A DNA stretch of 64,000 bases, from positions 62,001 through 126,000 of the forward strand of contig ONPU01000002.1 in NCBI GenBank assembly GCA_900319795.1. The letters are read 5' to 3'. The notes under the pieces were generated by a model. That model did no database searches. It was not told where the DNA came from and was given only the letters and a program-made list of their open reading frames with translations. Of this stretch, positions 43,713 to 52,053 are shown piece by piece (positions within the stretch are counted from its first letter, which is position 1; the number at the start of each line of letters is the position of its first letter). The stretch comes from an uncultured Eubacteriales bacterium. GTDB taxonomy: Bacteria > Bacillota > Clostridia > Lachnospirales > Lachnospiraceae. The translations under genes were made by a program, and so were the position numbers.

Positions 43713-44942
43713 TCAGAACAGAATGATCAGAAACTGTGTTGCCAATACAACCGATATGAGCGCGATCGGATACGTCGCGGCATAAGCCGACGCGATCTCC
43801 TCGGATCCCGCCACGCTGATCAGTGTGCCGAGAGCCGGTGTGCTGGTCATTCCTCCCGTCACCGCGGACAGGGCGTTCAGCAGATTCAGCTTCAGCACTT
43901 TTTCGGCGAAGAAATAACCCGTAACCATGGAGGAGACGGTGATGAGCACTCCGAATGCGAAATACAGCAGAGAGAAATTCGCAACGAACTGAGCTCCCGC
44001 CGAAGTACCGGCACCTATGAGGAAGAGGGCCAGCCCGAATTCACGGAACACCTTCAGGGATGAGCGGTACGGCATCATTGAGATCCTGCCGAACTTCCCG
44101 AAATGGCCGATCACCAGCGCCGAAAGAAGGCAGCCTCCCGTGATGGTAAGAGAAAAGCAGGTTCCGTCAAACCCTTTCATTGACAGCGGAATCCGGATCA
44201 TGCCCACTATGATTCCGATCACAACGGCGAAAGCAAATGGCATTACCCCGAAGGGATCAACGTGGATCAGATCTTCCTGATCCTCTTTGGCGGCTCCTCC
44301 CTTCCCCACTTCCGAGAACTTCCGAAGCTCTTCATTCATATCGGAATGTGTCAGCTTCGGAACGAGCTGGACAAACAGAACGACCCCTACGACTCCGAAG
44401 ATATACGCAATTCCGTAACCGACGGAAACAAGATCTTCCAATGCGGGATCGACCGTTGCTTTCGCCGCGGAAAATGCCGGCGTCGAAGTCATGGCGCCGG
44501 AAAACAGTCCGGAAACAATGGCCGTCAGCTTTTGGGGATCCGTTACCCCTGCCGCTCTCCCGATCAGTATACTGATAACCGCGGCTGCCCATCCCGTAAA
44601 GATGATCACAATCCCGAGGAGCACATAGGATTTGAAATTGGTTTTCAGGTTTTCGAAAAATCCGGGGCCTGCTATAAAACCTACGGAAGTGACAAAAAGA
44701 ATCAGTCCTGTATTTTCAATAATTTTCAGCGCGGTTTTCGTAAACTCCCCGAATTCCTTCTCAAGGCACGGAAAAAAGAAAGCGCCGAAAACAAGTGCCG
44801 CCAGAAACACTCCCGATGTTCCCAGATCCACACCCTTGATCGTGATTCTTCCTATACAATAACCAACTGCCGCAATTCCGAATACGCACAGCATCAGAAA
44901 TGTCACACCGTTAATCCGGATCAGGCTGTCAAACAGATTCAT
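43713..44942 (-). CDS. AspT/YidE-type transporter without RCK domains
   Basis: A 409-residue integral membrane protein of ~10 helices. It has two duplicated halves, each with the hallmark of the aspartate-alanine exchanger family: SGLFSGAMTSTPAFSAA in the first and TGGMTSTPALGTLIS in the second. Usual family members are ~560 residues with two RCK_C domains between the halves; here the link is a short soluble loop (~210-235). An amino-acid or organic-acid exchange role is inferred. Its neighbour argC suggests, weakly, a link to glutamate or aspartate. Confidence 0.8.
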   Translation of the reverse strand: MNLFDSLIRINGVTFLMLCVFGIAAVGYCIGRITIKGVDLGTSGVFLAALVFGAFFFPCLEKEFGEFTKTALKIIENTGLILFVTSVGFIAGPGFFENLKTNFKSYVLLGIVIIFTGWAAAVISILIGRAAGVTDPQKLTAIVSGLFSGAMTSTPAFSAAKATVDPALEDLVSVGYGIAYIFGVVGVVLFVQLVPKLTHSDMNEELRKFSEVGKGGAAKEDQEDLIHVDPFGVMPFAFAVVIGIIVGMIRIPLSMKGFDGTCFSLTITGGCLLSALVIGHFGKFGRISMMPYRSSLKVFREFGLALFLIGAGTSAGAQFVANFSLLYFAFGVLITVSSMVTGYFFAEKVLKLNLLNALSAVTGGMTSTPALGTLISVAGSEEIASAYAATYPIALISVVLATQFLIILF

Positions 44943-45012
44943 TGCTCATGCCCTCGTTACTGCATTTTCCTTTTTGAATACTTAAGCATTCATTATAAAC
45001 ACAAAGACTTTA

Positions 45013-46179
45013 TTAATGCAAGGTGCGGGGTTCGATCAGCGTGACCGCTTCCGTATGGGGCGTCCAGCAGAACGCGTCAAAAGCCGTTGCCCTTTTTGCG
45101 GCATATCCCCGTTTTTCAAATTCCTTAAGATCCCTTACGAGCGTTTCCGGATTGCAGGAAATGTAGACGATCTTCCGGGGCGCCATCGCGCATGCCGCCT
45201 CGATAAATTCACGGGAAGCCCCCGCGCGGGGCGGATCCATAAACAGGACGTCCGCGCGTTCTCCTTCTGCCGCCATCTTCATCATATAGGCCCCCGCATC
45301 CTGAGCCGTAAACCGGATATTCCGGATTCCGTTCAGGTCCGCGTTGATCTTCGCGTCTTTCACCGCTTCGCGGTTGGACTCGACTCCCAGGACCTCTCCT
45401 GCCCTGTCCGAAGCCGCGATTCCGATCGTGCCGATTCCGCAGTACGCGTCGATTACCTTTTCCTTTCCGCCAAGGTCCGCGTATTCGATCGCCTTCCTGT
45501 AGATCTTTTCCGTCATCAGCGAATTGACCTGATAGAAGGATCTCGGGGAAATGCGGAATTTCTTCCCGCAGAGTAGATCCGTAATATACCCCGGCCCGTA
45601 TACCACACTTTCCCGGTCTCCCAGAATCATATTCGTATGCCGGTTGTTCACATTGAATACCACAGAAGTGATCTCCGGATGCATGTCCCTGAGTTTCCTG
45701 ACAAAGTGCTTCTTTCCCGGAAATTCGCGCTCCGCCAGTACGAGAACAAGGAGAATCTCCCCGGTTTCGTGAGCCGTACGGATCAGGATGTGCCGAAGAA
45801 GGCCCCGTCCGCTGTCTTCATTGTAATACGGTATTTTAAATGCCCGGGTCAGCTCCTCGACGTCTTTCAGAATCCCTTCTCCGGCTTCCTCTTCGATGAG
45901 ACAGTTTCGTACCGGAATAATGGTGTGGGTGCCCTCGGCATAGATCCCGGTCTTCATTTCCTCTCTTCTGCCTTTGCGCTCAAAGGCGCATGCGCGGTGA
46001 ATCTTATTTCGGTAATGGTACGGATCGTCCATTCCTTCTATGCCTTCCGAGACGGCATGGCCGCGCAAAAGGCTTCGGATCTTCTCATCCTTGATCCGAA
46101 GGGTCTCTTCATACGCCTTCCCCATATAGGAGCAGGCGCCGCATTTTTTCTGATATGGGCAGGTATTGATCTCAGTCAT
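45013..46179 (-). CDS. RlmD/RumA-like 23S rRNA m5U methyltransferase lacking TRAM
   Basis: 388 residues. An N-terminal Cys set, CPYQKKCGACSYMG, with a fourth Cys likely later, resembles the iron-sulfur site of RlmD. The SAM-binding part has DAYCGIGTIGIAAS and LGVESNREAVKDAKINA. Catalysis is set by DPPRAGASREFI and the Cys in YISCNPETLVRDL. The usual N-terminal TRAM domain is absent. I start at ATG 46179, where homology begins. The target uridine (U1939 or U747) is not decided by the sequence. Confidence 0.9.
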   Translation of the reverse strand: MTEINTCPYQKKCGACSYMGKAYEETLRIKDEKIRSLLRGHAVSEGIEGMDDPYHYRNKIHRACAFERKGRREEMKTGIYAEGTHTIIPVRNCLIEEEAGEGILKDVEELTRAFKIPYYNEDSGRGLLRHILIRTAHETGEILLVLVLAEREFPGKKHFVRKLRDMHPEITSVVFNVNNRHTNMILGDRESVVYGPGYITDLLCGKKFRISPRSFYQVNSLMTEKIYRKAIEYADLGGKEKVIDAYCGIGTIGIAASDRAGEVLGVESNREAVKDAKINADLNGIRNIRFTAQDAGAYMMKMAAEGERADVLFMDPPRAGASREFIEAACAMAPRKIVYISCNPETLVRDLKEFEKRGYAAKRATAFDAFCWTPHTEAVTLIEPRTLH

Positions 46180-46213
46180 TCCGTTTCCCCTGTAAGTTCT
46201 GTAGGATGTCCGT

Positions 46214-47209
46214 TCATCCGTAGAGCGTTTCAACAACACTGTCCGGCATCTCGAAGTGCTGATAGTCCTTCCGGTCGCTCCAGTCTCCGCCCCACTCAAA
46301 TCCGTGTTCGGTAAAGAGCTTATAGCACAGGTCTCCCTTTTGGATCTTGTATGGGAACTCCGCCTCTCTGTCAAGATAGGGCTCCCCTGTAACCGGTTCA
46401 ATGATCCGCTCTCCGTCCACGACTTTCGTATAAGGATTATAGAGCGTATTGATATCGACCGCGAGCCCGAGTCCGTGCTTGGAGACTTTATTCGTATGGG
46501 AAATGAAGCGGAAGTTGAACGAGGACGAGTTGTTGTCCTCCATGGAAGCCTCATCATCCGCGTCGTATTCATCGACCAGACGAATCTTCTCGATCGGGTA
46601 ATCCGCCTTATACAGTTCCCTCAGAATATCCAGAACATCCTCGGCGATATACTGATTGACGATCATCTCCCCTTCCTTTACATTTCCGTCAATATCTTTG
46701 TGAAGGACGTGCAGATAGCGCAGATCCTCTCTGCTGATGGTGCAGTCGTCTTTAAATGATTTGCCCTTGATTCTCTCAAAGAGCTCATCCGTGATCTCCG
46801 AAATATAGAAGCTCTCCTCTTCCTTTTTCTTCGCCTCCGCGACAAGGGCGTCATAGTCCGCGAGATTATAGCTCTTCCAGTCCCTCTTTCCCGCTATAAT
46901 ATTCTCCTGCTTAAGCAGAGACGAATAGCGGTAATTATTGACAGCCAGCTTCAGAATCTCGTCGTCCTTCAGCGGTTCTCCTTTGTACATCACGTTCTCA
47001 ATCCTCTCTCCCTTTGGTTTCGAAAAAATGTCTCTGAACGTGACCGGCCCTTCCGGCAGATCCGCGTCATTTCTATAGAGAGGCGTACAGGTCACATCGG
47101 CAAATACAGTGCATGGCAGGATCAGGGCAAACAGCGCAAGAAGACTGAAAAGCAGCGGGAATCTCCAGCGCTTTTTCTGTTTTTTCCGGCAAGTGACTGT
47201 ATTCATCAT
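46214..47209 (-). CDS. Secreted M15-family D,D-/L,D-carboxypeptidase-like protein
   Basis: 331 residues with a signal peptide ending VFA (residue ~38). The C-terminal third is a VanY-like M15 zinc peptidase: SKHGLGLAVDIN carries the His-x6-Asp zinc ligands, and DYQHFEMP the third ligand. The N-terminal ~150 residues are unassigned. Such enzymes trim peptidoglycan stem peptides. GGAGGG precedes the tandem ATGs at 47209. It is 15 bases after the radical SAM gene. Confidence 0.85.
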   Translation of the reverse strand: MMNTVTCRKKQKKRWRFPLLFSLLALFALILPCTVFADVTCTPLYRNDADLPEGPVTFRDIFSKPKGERIENVMYKGEPLKDDEILKLAVNNYRYSSLLKQENIIAGKRDWKSYNLADYDALVAEAKKKEEESFYISEITDELFERIKGKSFKDDCTISREDLRYLHVLHKDIDGNVKEGEMIVNQYIAEDVLDILRELYKADYPIEKIRLVDEYDADDEASMEDNNSSSFNFRFISHTNKVSKHGLGLAVDINTLYNPYTKVVDGERIIEPVTGEPYLDREAEFPYKIQKGDLCYKLFTEHGFEWGGDWSDRKDYQHFEMPDSVVETLYG

Positions 47210-47223
47210 ACGAATACCCTCCT

Positions 47224-48099
47224 TCAGCGTTCCCTCAGTTTTCGATGAATCGTATTGAGCACCTTCTTCTTGTTCCTGACCCAGTCCGGCGCGATCAGAA
47301 GATTCCCCGGTCCATCCCCCGTCATCCGGTGAATCACCATATTCTCAGGCAGAATGCGGATGCTTTCGGCTATGAGATCCGTATATTCTTCCAGTGTAAG
47401 AAGCGGAAAAGGATGTTCTTCATACTGCTTTCCCAGTGTGCTTCCTTTCAGGATATTGAGCATCTGCATTTTGATTCCGTCCGGCCCGGGATGAAGGCCG
47501 GCAAGGTAATGAACCGTCTCCAGCATATCCTCCCTTGTCTCGCCCGGCAGCCCGAAAATCACGTGTACGATGACCTCTATTCCCGCGCTCTTCAGATTTC
47601 CGAGCGCCTCTTGGAAGACCGGCAGAAGGTACCCTCTGTTCATCGCCGCCGCGGTCCTCACATGTATGGTCTGCAGGCCCAGTTCCACCCAGACCGGCTT
47701 GATGGTGTTCAGCCGTTTCAGCATACGGAGCACTTCATCTCCCAGGCAGTCCGGCCTTGTCGCTATAGACAGAATCGCGATGTCTTCTCTGCGGATCACA
47801 GATTCATAGAGCTCCGCGAGCTCATCGACGTCGCCGTAAGTATTCGTATAGGACTGAAAATAAGCAATGAAGCGCTCCGCGTCCGTTTTTCTCCTGATCC
47901 GCTCCTTCGCCTCTTCGATCTGCAAATCGATCGTTTCCGCTTTGGCCGCGAATTCTCCGGATCCGCCTTCCGAACAGAAAGCGCAGCCGCCCGTTCCGAT
48001 GTTCCCGTCCCGGTTCGGGCAGGTACAGCCGGATGAAAGGGACAGCTTATATACTTTTTCACCGTACTCCCTTTTCAGTACGTCTGTGAGAAATCTCAT
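47224..48099 (-). CDS. TIGR01212-type radical SAM protein
   Basis: 291 residues. The [4Fe-4S] Cys motif reads CTCPNRDGNIGTGGCAFC, the extended form that defines the TIGR01212/YtqA group rather than the classic CxxxCxxC. It is followed by SYTNTYGDVDELAELYE, VELGLQTIH, and HVIFGLPGETREDM. In its wider family (Elp3-like) members modify tRNA or make small molecules; the substrate of this group is unknown. GGGA precedes the ATG at 48099. Confidence 0.9.
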   Translation of the reverse strand: MRFLTDVLKREYGEKVYKLSLSSGCTCPNRDGNIGTGGCAFCSEGGSGEFAAKAETIDLQIEEAKERIRRKTDAERFIAYFQSYTNTYGDVDELAELYESVIRREDIAILSIATRPDCLGDEVLRMLKRLNTIKPVWVELGLQTIHVRTAAAMNRGYLLPVFQEALGNLKSAGIEVIVHVIFGLPGETREDMLETVHYLAGLHPGPDGIKMQMLNILKGSTLGKQYEEHPFPLLTLEEYTDLIAESIRILPENMVIHRMTGDGPGNLLIAPDWVRNKKKVLNTIHRKLRER

Positions 48100-48120
48100 T
48101 CGAATCCCTTCGCTTAAAAA

Positions 48121-48732
48121 TCAGTGATGTTTCGAGTGCCTCATTTTTCTGAATGACTCGATCTCCTCACCGATCGTATTGTAGTCCCGTTCAAACAGCT
48201 CCTCCATCGCCTGGGGCCAGAGCAGCTCTCCCGGCACGCTCTCGAGCAGTTTTTTCCGGACAAATGCTTTGCTCTTCCGACTGTAAGCCGGCAGCCCGTT
48301 TTTCAGAAGGAGGCGCGTCAGCTCCGTTCTCCAGAGGATCGTGATCTTCTTGTCCTCCTGAACCTTCGGATTGTCCCGGGGCTTGCGCAACAGATAAAAA
48401 TCTGTCCTGCCCCCGATCAGCTCCACGGACAGAATTCCCCACCATTCGGGGACATGCTCCTCAATATGGGCCGCGTGCGTGGAACCCACCACGACAATAT
48501 TCCGGTCATAATACTGGTCATAGTACCGGACCTGTTTATTCAACCGCGCGTACGTATCCGCGTCGCTTTTTATTTCGATTCCGTACAGATATTTCCCCGT
48601 AACCATCACAACATCCGCTCTGGCTCTTCCGGTCTGCTTTTCTTCGAGGATGCGGATCTTGCCAAGCGACTCTTCCAGAAAGTCAAAAAGAGGTTCCCTG
48701 ATATCGGAATCGTGAAGAATCTTCGTGTTCAT
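48121..48732 (-). CDS. sce7726-family PD-(D/E)XK-like protein
   Basis: 203 residues. A nuclease-superfamily core is visible: Glu near EEKQTGRARADVVMV, then YLYGIEIKSDADTY carrying the ExK. This is the layout of sce7726 proteins, whose role is unknown and which often occur in accessory or defence-like contexts. I use ATG 48732, five bases after GGAGG; an ATG one codon earlier is too close to that site. The start overlaps the stop of a 34-codon ORF by one base (TGATG). Confidence 0.75.
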   Translation of the reverse strand: MNTKILHDSDIREPLFDFLEESLGKIRILEEKQTGRARADVVMVTGKYLYGIEIKSDADTYARLNKQVRYYDQYYDRNIVVVGSTHAAHIEEHVPEWWGILSVELIGGRTDFYLLRKPRDNPKVQEDKKITILWRTELTRLLLKNGLPAYSRKSKAFVRKKLLESVPGELLWPQAMEELFERDYNTIGEEIESFRKMRHSKHH

Positions 48733-48836
48733 CATACCCTCCATCTTATCATGGAACGCATTCCGTCGAGATCGCTATGACCGACATCCTTGAAATCCAT
48801 GGGGATATCGCGGATCTTACGGATGAATGAGCTCAT
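48732..48836 (-). CDS. Possible 34-residue small protein
   Basis: Reads MSSFIRKIRDIPMDF at the start and ends IRWRV. Its TGA overlaps the sce7726 ATG (TGATG), and its ATG lies 8 bases after the GNAT stop, so it could be translated by reinitiation. Codon use resembles its neighbours. No ribosome site or known family is visible; it may be a decayed fragment. Confidence 0.35.
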   Translation of the reverse strand: MSSFIRKIRDIPMDFKDVGHSDLDGMRSMIRWRV

Positions 48837-48844
48837 CAGACGCT

Positions 48845-49579
48845 TTAGTTGATTTTGGAAGTGACAAGCTCTGCCCATGCGGGGAGGAACCCCGATCCAA
48901 GCGCGACTCTCTGTGAGCCGATATGGGAAAAAGCCGTTCCGTAATAGGGAAGCGCCCCTCTTCGAAGCACCTCATTTTTCAAAAGAGATACAAGCATCGT
49001 ACCGATGCCGGATCGCCTTGAGTTCGGCTCGATGTTGATCCCGATCTGCCACATGGTCGGGCTGTCCATGCTCACGCCCGCCATTCCGAGGATCTGATCG
49101 TCCCGAACGGCAGATACCCCCAGAACATCCGGGGCACCCTCGTCAAAAGAATAGGCCTTGTCGAATCGCCGGTCCCCGCGGAACTGTTCGATATCTTCCC
49201 TTTCGTACCACCGGATCTCATAATCTGCCGTATCCACATCTGATATCCGCTCTGAGATATAAAAGGGATGAATCATTGCGATCCGGTATCCGTCATCGTG
49301 GAGCCTGTCATTCAGTTTTCGCATATTGTCCGCCTCGAAAAACCACTCGGAGCCGGTTTCGGAATAGCTGCTCCGGCACCATGCCATCATTCGCGGGTTC
49401 CCGGTGAACAGGATCTTTCCGTTGATGACCGCGATCTTCAGAAAGCATTCCGCGCTTTCCTCAAATCTGCGCCGGCCCTCAAGGAACTCATGTCGTGTAA
49501 AATGGTTCCGGTGATCCAGGACCTCCTTAGGTGTACAGCAGTAATCTGCCGCCATTTGGTTCATCAGTATCTCGTTCAT
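48845..49579 (-). CDS. GNAT-family N-acetyltransferase
   Basis: 244 residues with an unassigned N-terminal half and a GNAT domain in the C-terminal half. DDQILGMAGVSMDSP (strand 4 region) is followed by IGINIEPNSRRSGIGTML, where RRSGIGT is the acetyl-CoA pyrophosphate loop, and GFLPAWAEL near the end. The substrate is not predicted. It is 21 bases after the flavin-binding gene and 8 bases before the small ORF, so all lie in one probable operon. Confidence 0.85.
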   Translation of the reverse strand: MNEILMNQMAADYCCTPKEVLDHRNHFTRHEFLEGRRRFEESAECFLKIAVINGKILFTGNPRMMAWCRSSYSETGSEWFFEADNMRKLNDRLHDDGYRIAMIHPFYISERISDVDTADYEIRWYEREDIEQFRGDRRFDKAYSFDEGAPDVLGVSAVRDDQILGMAGVSMDSPTMWQIGINIEPNSRRSGIGTMLVSLLKNEVLRRGALPYYGTAFSHIGSQRVALGSGFLPAWAELVTSKIN

Positions 49580-49600
49580 ACAAATCTCCTTGATGGGGTG

Positions 49601-50077
49601 TCATGCCTCATTGACAAGCTTTCCCGTCATATGTTCCGGAATCAGGGCAAACATGAGGGTTCCGGGGCCGGACTTCTCCAGTTCCCTTCGGATATATTCC
49701 TCGTCATTCGTGAATTTCCGGCTCAGTTCCGCCGATATTCTGTAAGTGGTCTCCCGGTCCGGAATAAACTCGATCCGCCCGAACACGATCACCGACCTGA
49801 TATTAAGAGCCCACTCTCCCTCTTTGCGAAAGCCTTCGTCATACACACAGAAAGAGGCTTTATCGTGCCGCTTCATGGCATCGATTTTATGGCCTCCCCT
49901 TCCGCCGTGGAAGTAGATCTTTCCATCCTCTTCACAATAATAGTGATTGAGAGGCATGCCGTAGGGATAGTCGTCATCTCCGAGAACGCTGAGCACGCCG
50001 CGCTTTTCATTTTTCAGGATCTCAATGCACTCCTCTTTGGCAAGCTGCTGCTTTTGCCGTACCATTTCTCTGAACAT
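49601..50077 (-). CDS. Pyridoxamine 5'-phosphate oxidase-family (NimA-like) protein
   Basis: 158 residues of a split beta-barrel FMN-binding fold. Visible segments are KNEKRGVLSVLGDDDYPYGMPLN, YYCEEDGKIYFHGGRGGHK, and ASFCVYD (read in parts), the pattern of nitroimidazole-resistance-like flavoproteins. It likely binds FMN or a related cofactor; the reaction is unknown. ATG 50077 has GGAG upstream. A TATAAT (-10, minus, 50128-50133) lies upstream. Confidence 0.85.
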   Translation of the reverse strand: MFREMVRQKQQLAKEECIEILKNEKRGVLSVLGDDDYPYGMPLNHYYCEEDGKIYFHGGRGGHKIDAMKRHDKASFCVYDEGFRKEGEWALNIRSVIVFGRIEFIPDRETTYRISAELSRKFTNDEEYIRRELEKSGPGTLMFALIPEHMTGKLVNEA

Positions 50078-50359
50078 CACACATTTTCTCCGATTGATAA
50101 TTGACCTTAAGAAGCAAAATCATGTCCATTATAGCAGATCCCCCCTGATCATGACCAACAGGAACATTTTCCGTCACAAAACGCACCAAACTGTAGAAGT
50201 CAATGGGAATTTTTGTGACAATCCGGAACCTCCTCTTGACTTTCAGCCGTTCTGTATAGGACAATAATTTCATAAAATGTTATCGTATGGCAGCCCGGTA
50301 TAATGTTTTATATACTGGGTTTTTCTGTATTTTATTCTGTCTAAGGGGGAAGGTAAGAA
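50078..50359. other. Divergent intergenic region with inverted repeat
   Basis: Holds opposing promoter elements: TATAAT on the minus strand (50128-50133) and TATAAT on the plus strand (50300-50305), without clear -35s. GTCACAAAA (50173-50181) and TTTTGTGAC (50211-50219) form a 9-base inverted repeat 29 bases apart, between the two promoters. Confidence 0.45.
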
Positions 50360-51436
50360 TTGTCAAATACGAAAAAATTTCTGAAGCTATTCCTCTATGC
50401 CGGACTGGAAAAAGAAGAATATCATCAGCTGCTCCCCGATATCCGGGAGGAAAACAGGCAGCTTTTATATGTATTTTCGCAAATCAGCGCCATCATGTTT
50501 CTTCTGCTGTTCATAGCGAGCATGCTTTCTCACGGCTTCGCCACTACAAACAGTACGACCTATCTGATCTCGGGCGTCCTGATGATCGTCATTCTGTTCA
50601 GTACCGTCTTATATCTGCCGAAGTACCCGATGCTGATTATGCCGTTCGTCTATTTATTCGAAATTGTGCTGTATTCATTCGGTATCCGTATTTCATTGCT
50701 TCACGCGGATAAGGCGGCTGTATCGGCCATCGCCTTTTTGCTGGTAAGTCCTCTTCTGTTCTATGACCGCCCCGTCAGACTGTCCGCTTTAATCGCTGCT
50801 GTTGTGGCCGTTTTCTGTGCTCTTGTAGTTCATTTCAAGACACCGGAAGTCTGGGAAAGCGACGTCTGGAATATGATCACCTTCGGTATTGTCGCGGTTG
50901 CCGCGACCGTATTCACGATGAGCATCAAGATGCGGGCACTTTCACAATCCAGACAGATTGAGTACATGAGTCAGACCGACCTGCTGACCGGCACCAAAAA
51001 CCGGAACCACTATGAGAACCGTCTTCCGCATTACACGGAAATCTGTGATACGAATCTAATCTGCGTTTACGCGGATGTGAACGGTCTGCATGAGATGAAC
51101 AACCGGGACGGGCATCCTGCCGGAGACAGAATGCTGCGTGAAGCGGCAAAGGCCATGCAGCAGCATTTCGGGGAGGAAGATACCTATCGTGTCGGCGGTG
51201 ACGAATTTATCGCCTTCCGGGCAAACAGTGATCCGGGAAACCTGCCTTCAGAGATCGAAAGTCTGAAAGAGGATCTGCGCAAAAAAGGGTACAACGTTTC
51301 CTTCGGATTCGCGGTTGGCAAAAAAGAGGACGGCCATCTGGATATGTTTCATCTTGTCAGCACAGCCGAAAGCAACATGTTCACCGATAAAAGGGATTTT
51401 TATCGCCGCTCTGAAAACGATCGCAGAAGCAGATAA
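50360..51436 (+). CDS. Membrane-bound diguanylate cyclase (GGDEF)
   Basis: 358 residues: about six membrane helices (~45-200) with no clear sensor domain, then a GGDEF domain. It keeps LTGTKNRNHYENRL, the nucleotide-binding ADVNGLHEMNNRDGH and the catalytic VGGDEF, so it should make c-di-GMP. No RxxD inhibition site is clear. It starts at TTG 50360 with GGGGAAGG upstream. It is first of three genes with the regulator and kinase that follow (17-base gap). Confidence 0.85.
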   Translation: MSNTKKFLKLFLYAGLEKEEYHQLLPDIREENRQLLYVFSQISAIMFLLLFIASMLSHGFATTNSTTYLISGVLMIVILFSTVLYLPKYPMLIMPFVYLFEIVLYSFGIRISLLHADKAAVSAIAFLLVSPLLFYDRPVRLSALIAAVVAVFCALVVHFKTPEVWESDVWNMITFGIVAVAATVFTMSIKMRALSQSRQIEYMSQTDLLTGTKNRNHYENRLPHYTEICDTNLICVYADVNGLHEMNNRDGHPAGDRMLREAAKAMQQHFGEEDTYRVGGDEFIAFRANSDPGNLPSEIESLKEDLRKKGYNVSFGFAVGKKEDGHLDMFHLVSTAESNMFTDKRDFYRRSENDRRSR

Positions 51437-51453
51437 AGAAGGAGTACTCCTCG

Positions 51454-52053
51454 ATGAATATGCAATTTGCGGAAACCCTGAAAAAACTGAGAATCGAGAG
51501 AGGTCTTTCCCAGCGTGAGATAGCGGAACAGATCTTCGTCACACGGCCAACGGTTGCGCGATGGGAAAACGGGAACCGGCTTCCGGACGCCGTGATGATT
51601 TCCCGTCTCTCCAAATGTCTGGGTATTGATATCAACACACTGCTTTCCATTGCGGCAAAAAGCGATGAGTCACCCAATGTCATTCTGGTTGACGACCGGA
51701 AAATCGTTCTCAACGGAGGGCTTCCCGTTCTGGAAACAGTCATGCCGCATGCCACGGTTACGGGCTTCACCCGTCCGTCGGAAGCCATCGAGTATGCCCG
51801 GACAAACCGGATCTCGCTGGCCTTTCTGGATATTGAAATGGGAACGTCAAGCGGGCTGGATCTCTGCCGCGCTCTTCTTGAGATCAATCCCCGCACCAAC
51901 GTCGTTTTTCTTACCGCATACAGTGATTATGCTTTTGACGCGTGGAACACCGGAGCCAGCGGGTTTATGCTGAAGCCGCTCACAGAGGGAGGCGTTCGGG
52001 AACAGCTTGGCAGGCTGAGGTATCCTTTCTCCTTAGGAGGTGCCGGTAAGTGA
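51454..52053 (+). CDS. Response regulator with N-terminal XRE-type HTH and C-terminal receiver
   Basis: 199 residues in an inverted order. Residues ~1-65 are a HTH_3/XRE DNA-binding domain (LRIERGLSQREIAEQIFV and RPTVARWENG in parts). Residues ~75-195 are a receiver: acidic pair VDD, phospho-acceptor Asp in AFLDIEMG, LTAYSD and the Lys in GFMLKP. Usual receivers come first and are followed by the output domain; here HTH comes first and no LytTR or other C-terminal output is present. It overlaps the kinase by 4 bases (GTGA). Confidence 0.88.
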   Translation: MNMQFAETLKKLRIERGLSQREIAEQIFVTRPTVARWENGNRLPDAVMISRLSKCLGIDINTLLSIAAKSDESPNVILVDDRKIVLNGGLPVLETVMPHATVTGFTRPSEAIEYARTNRISLAFLDIEMGTSSGLDLCRALLEINPRTNVVFLTAYSDYAFDAWNTGASGFMLKPLTEGGVREQLGRLRYPFSLGGAGK

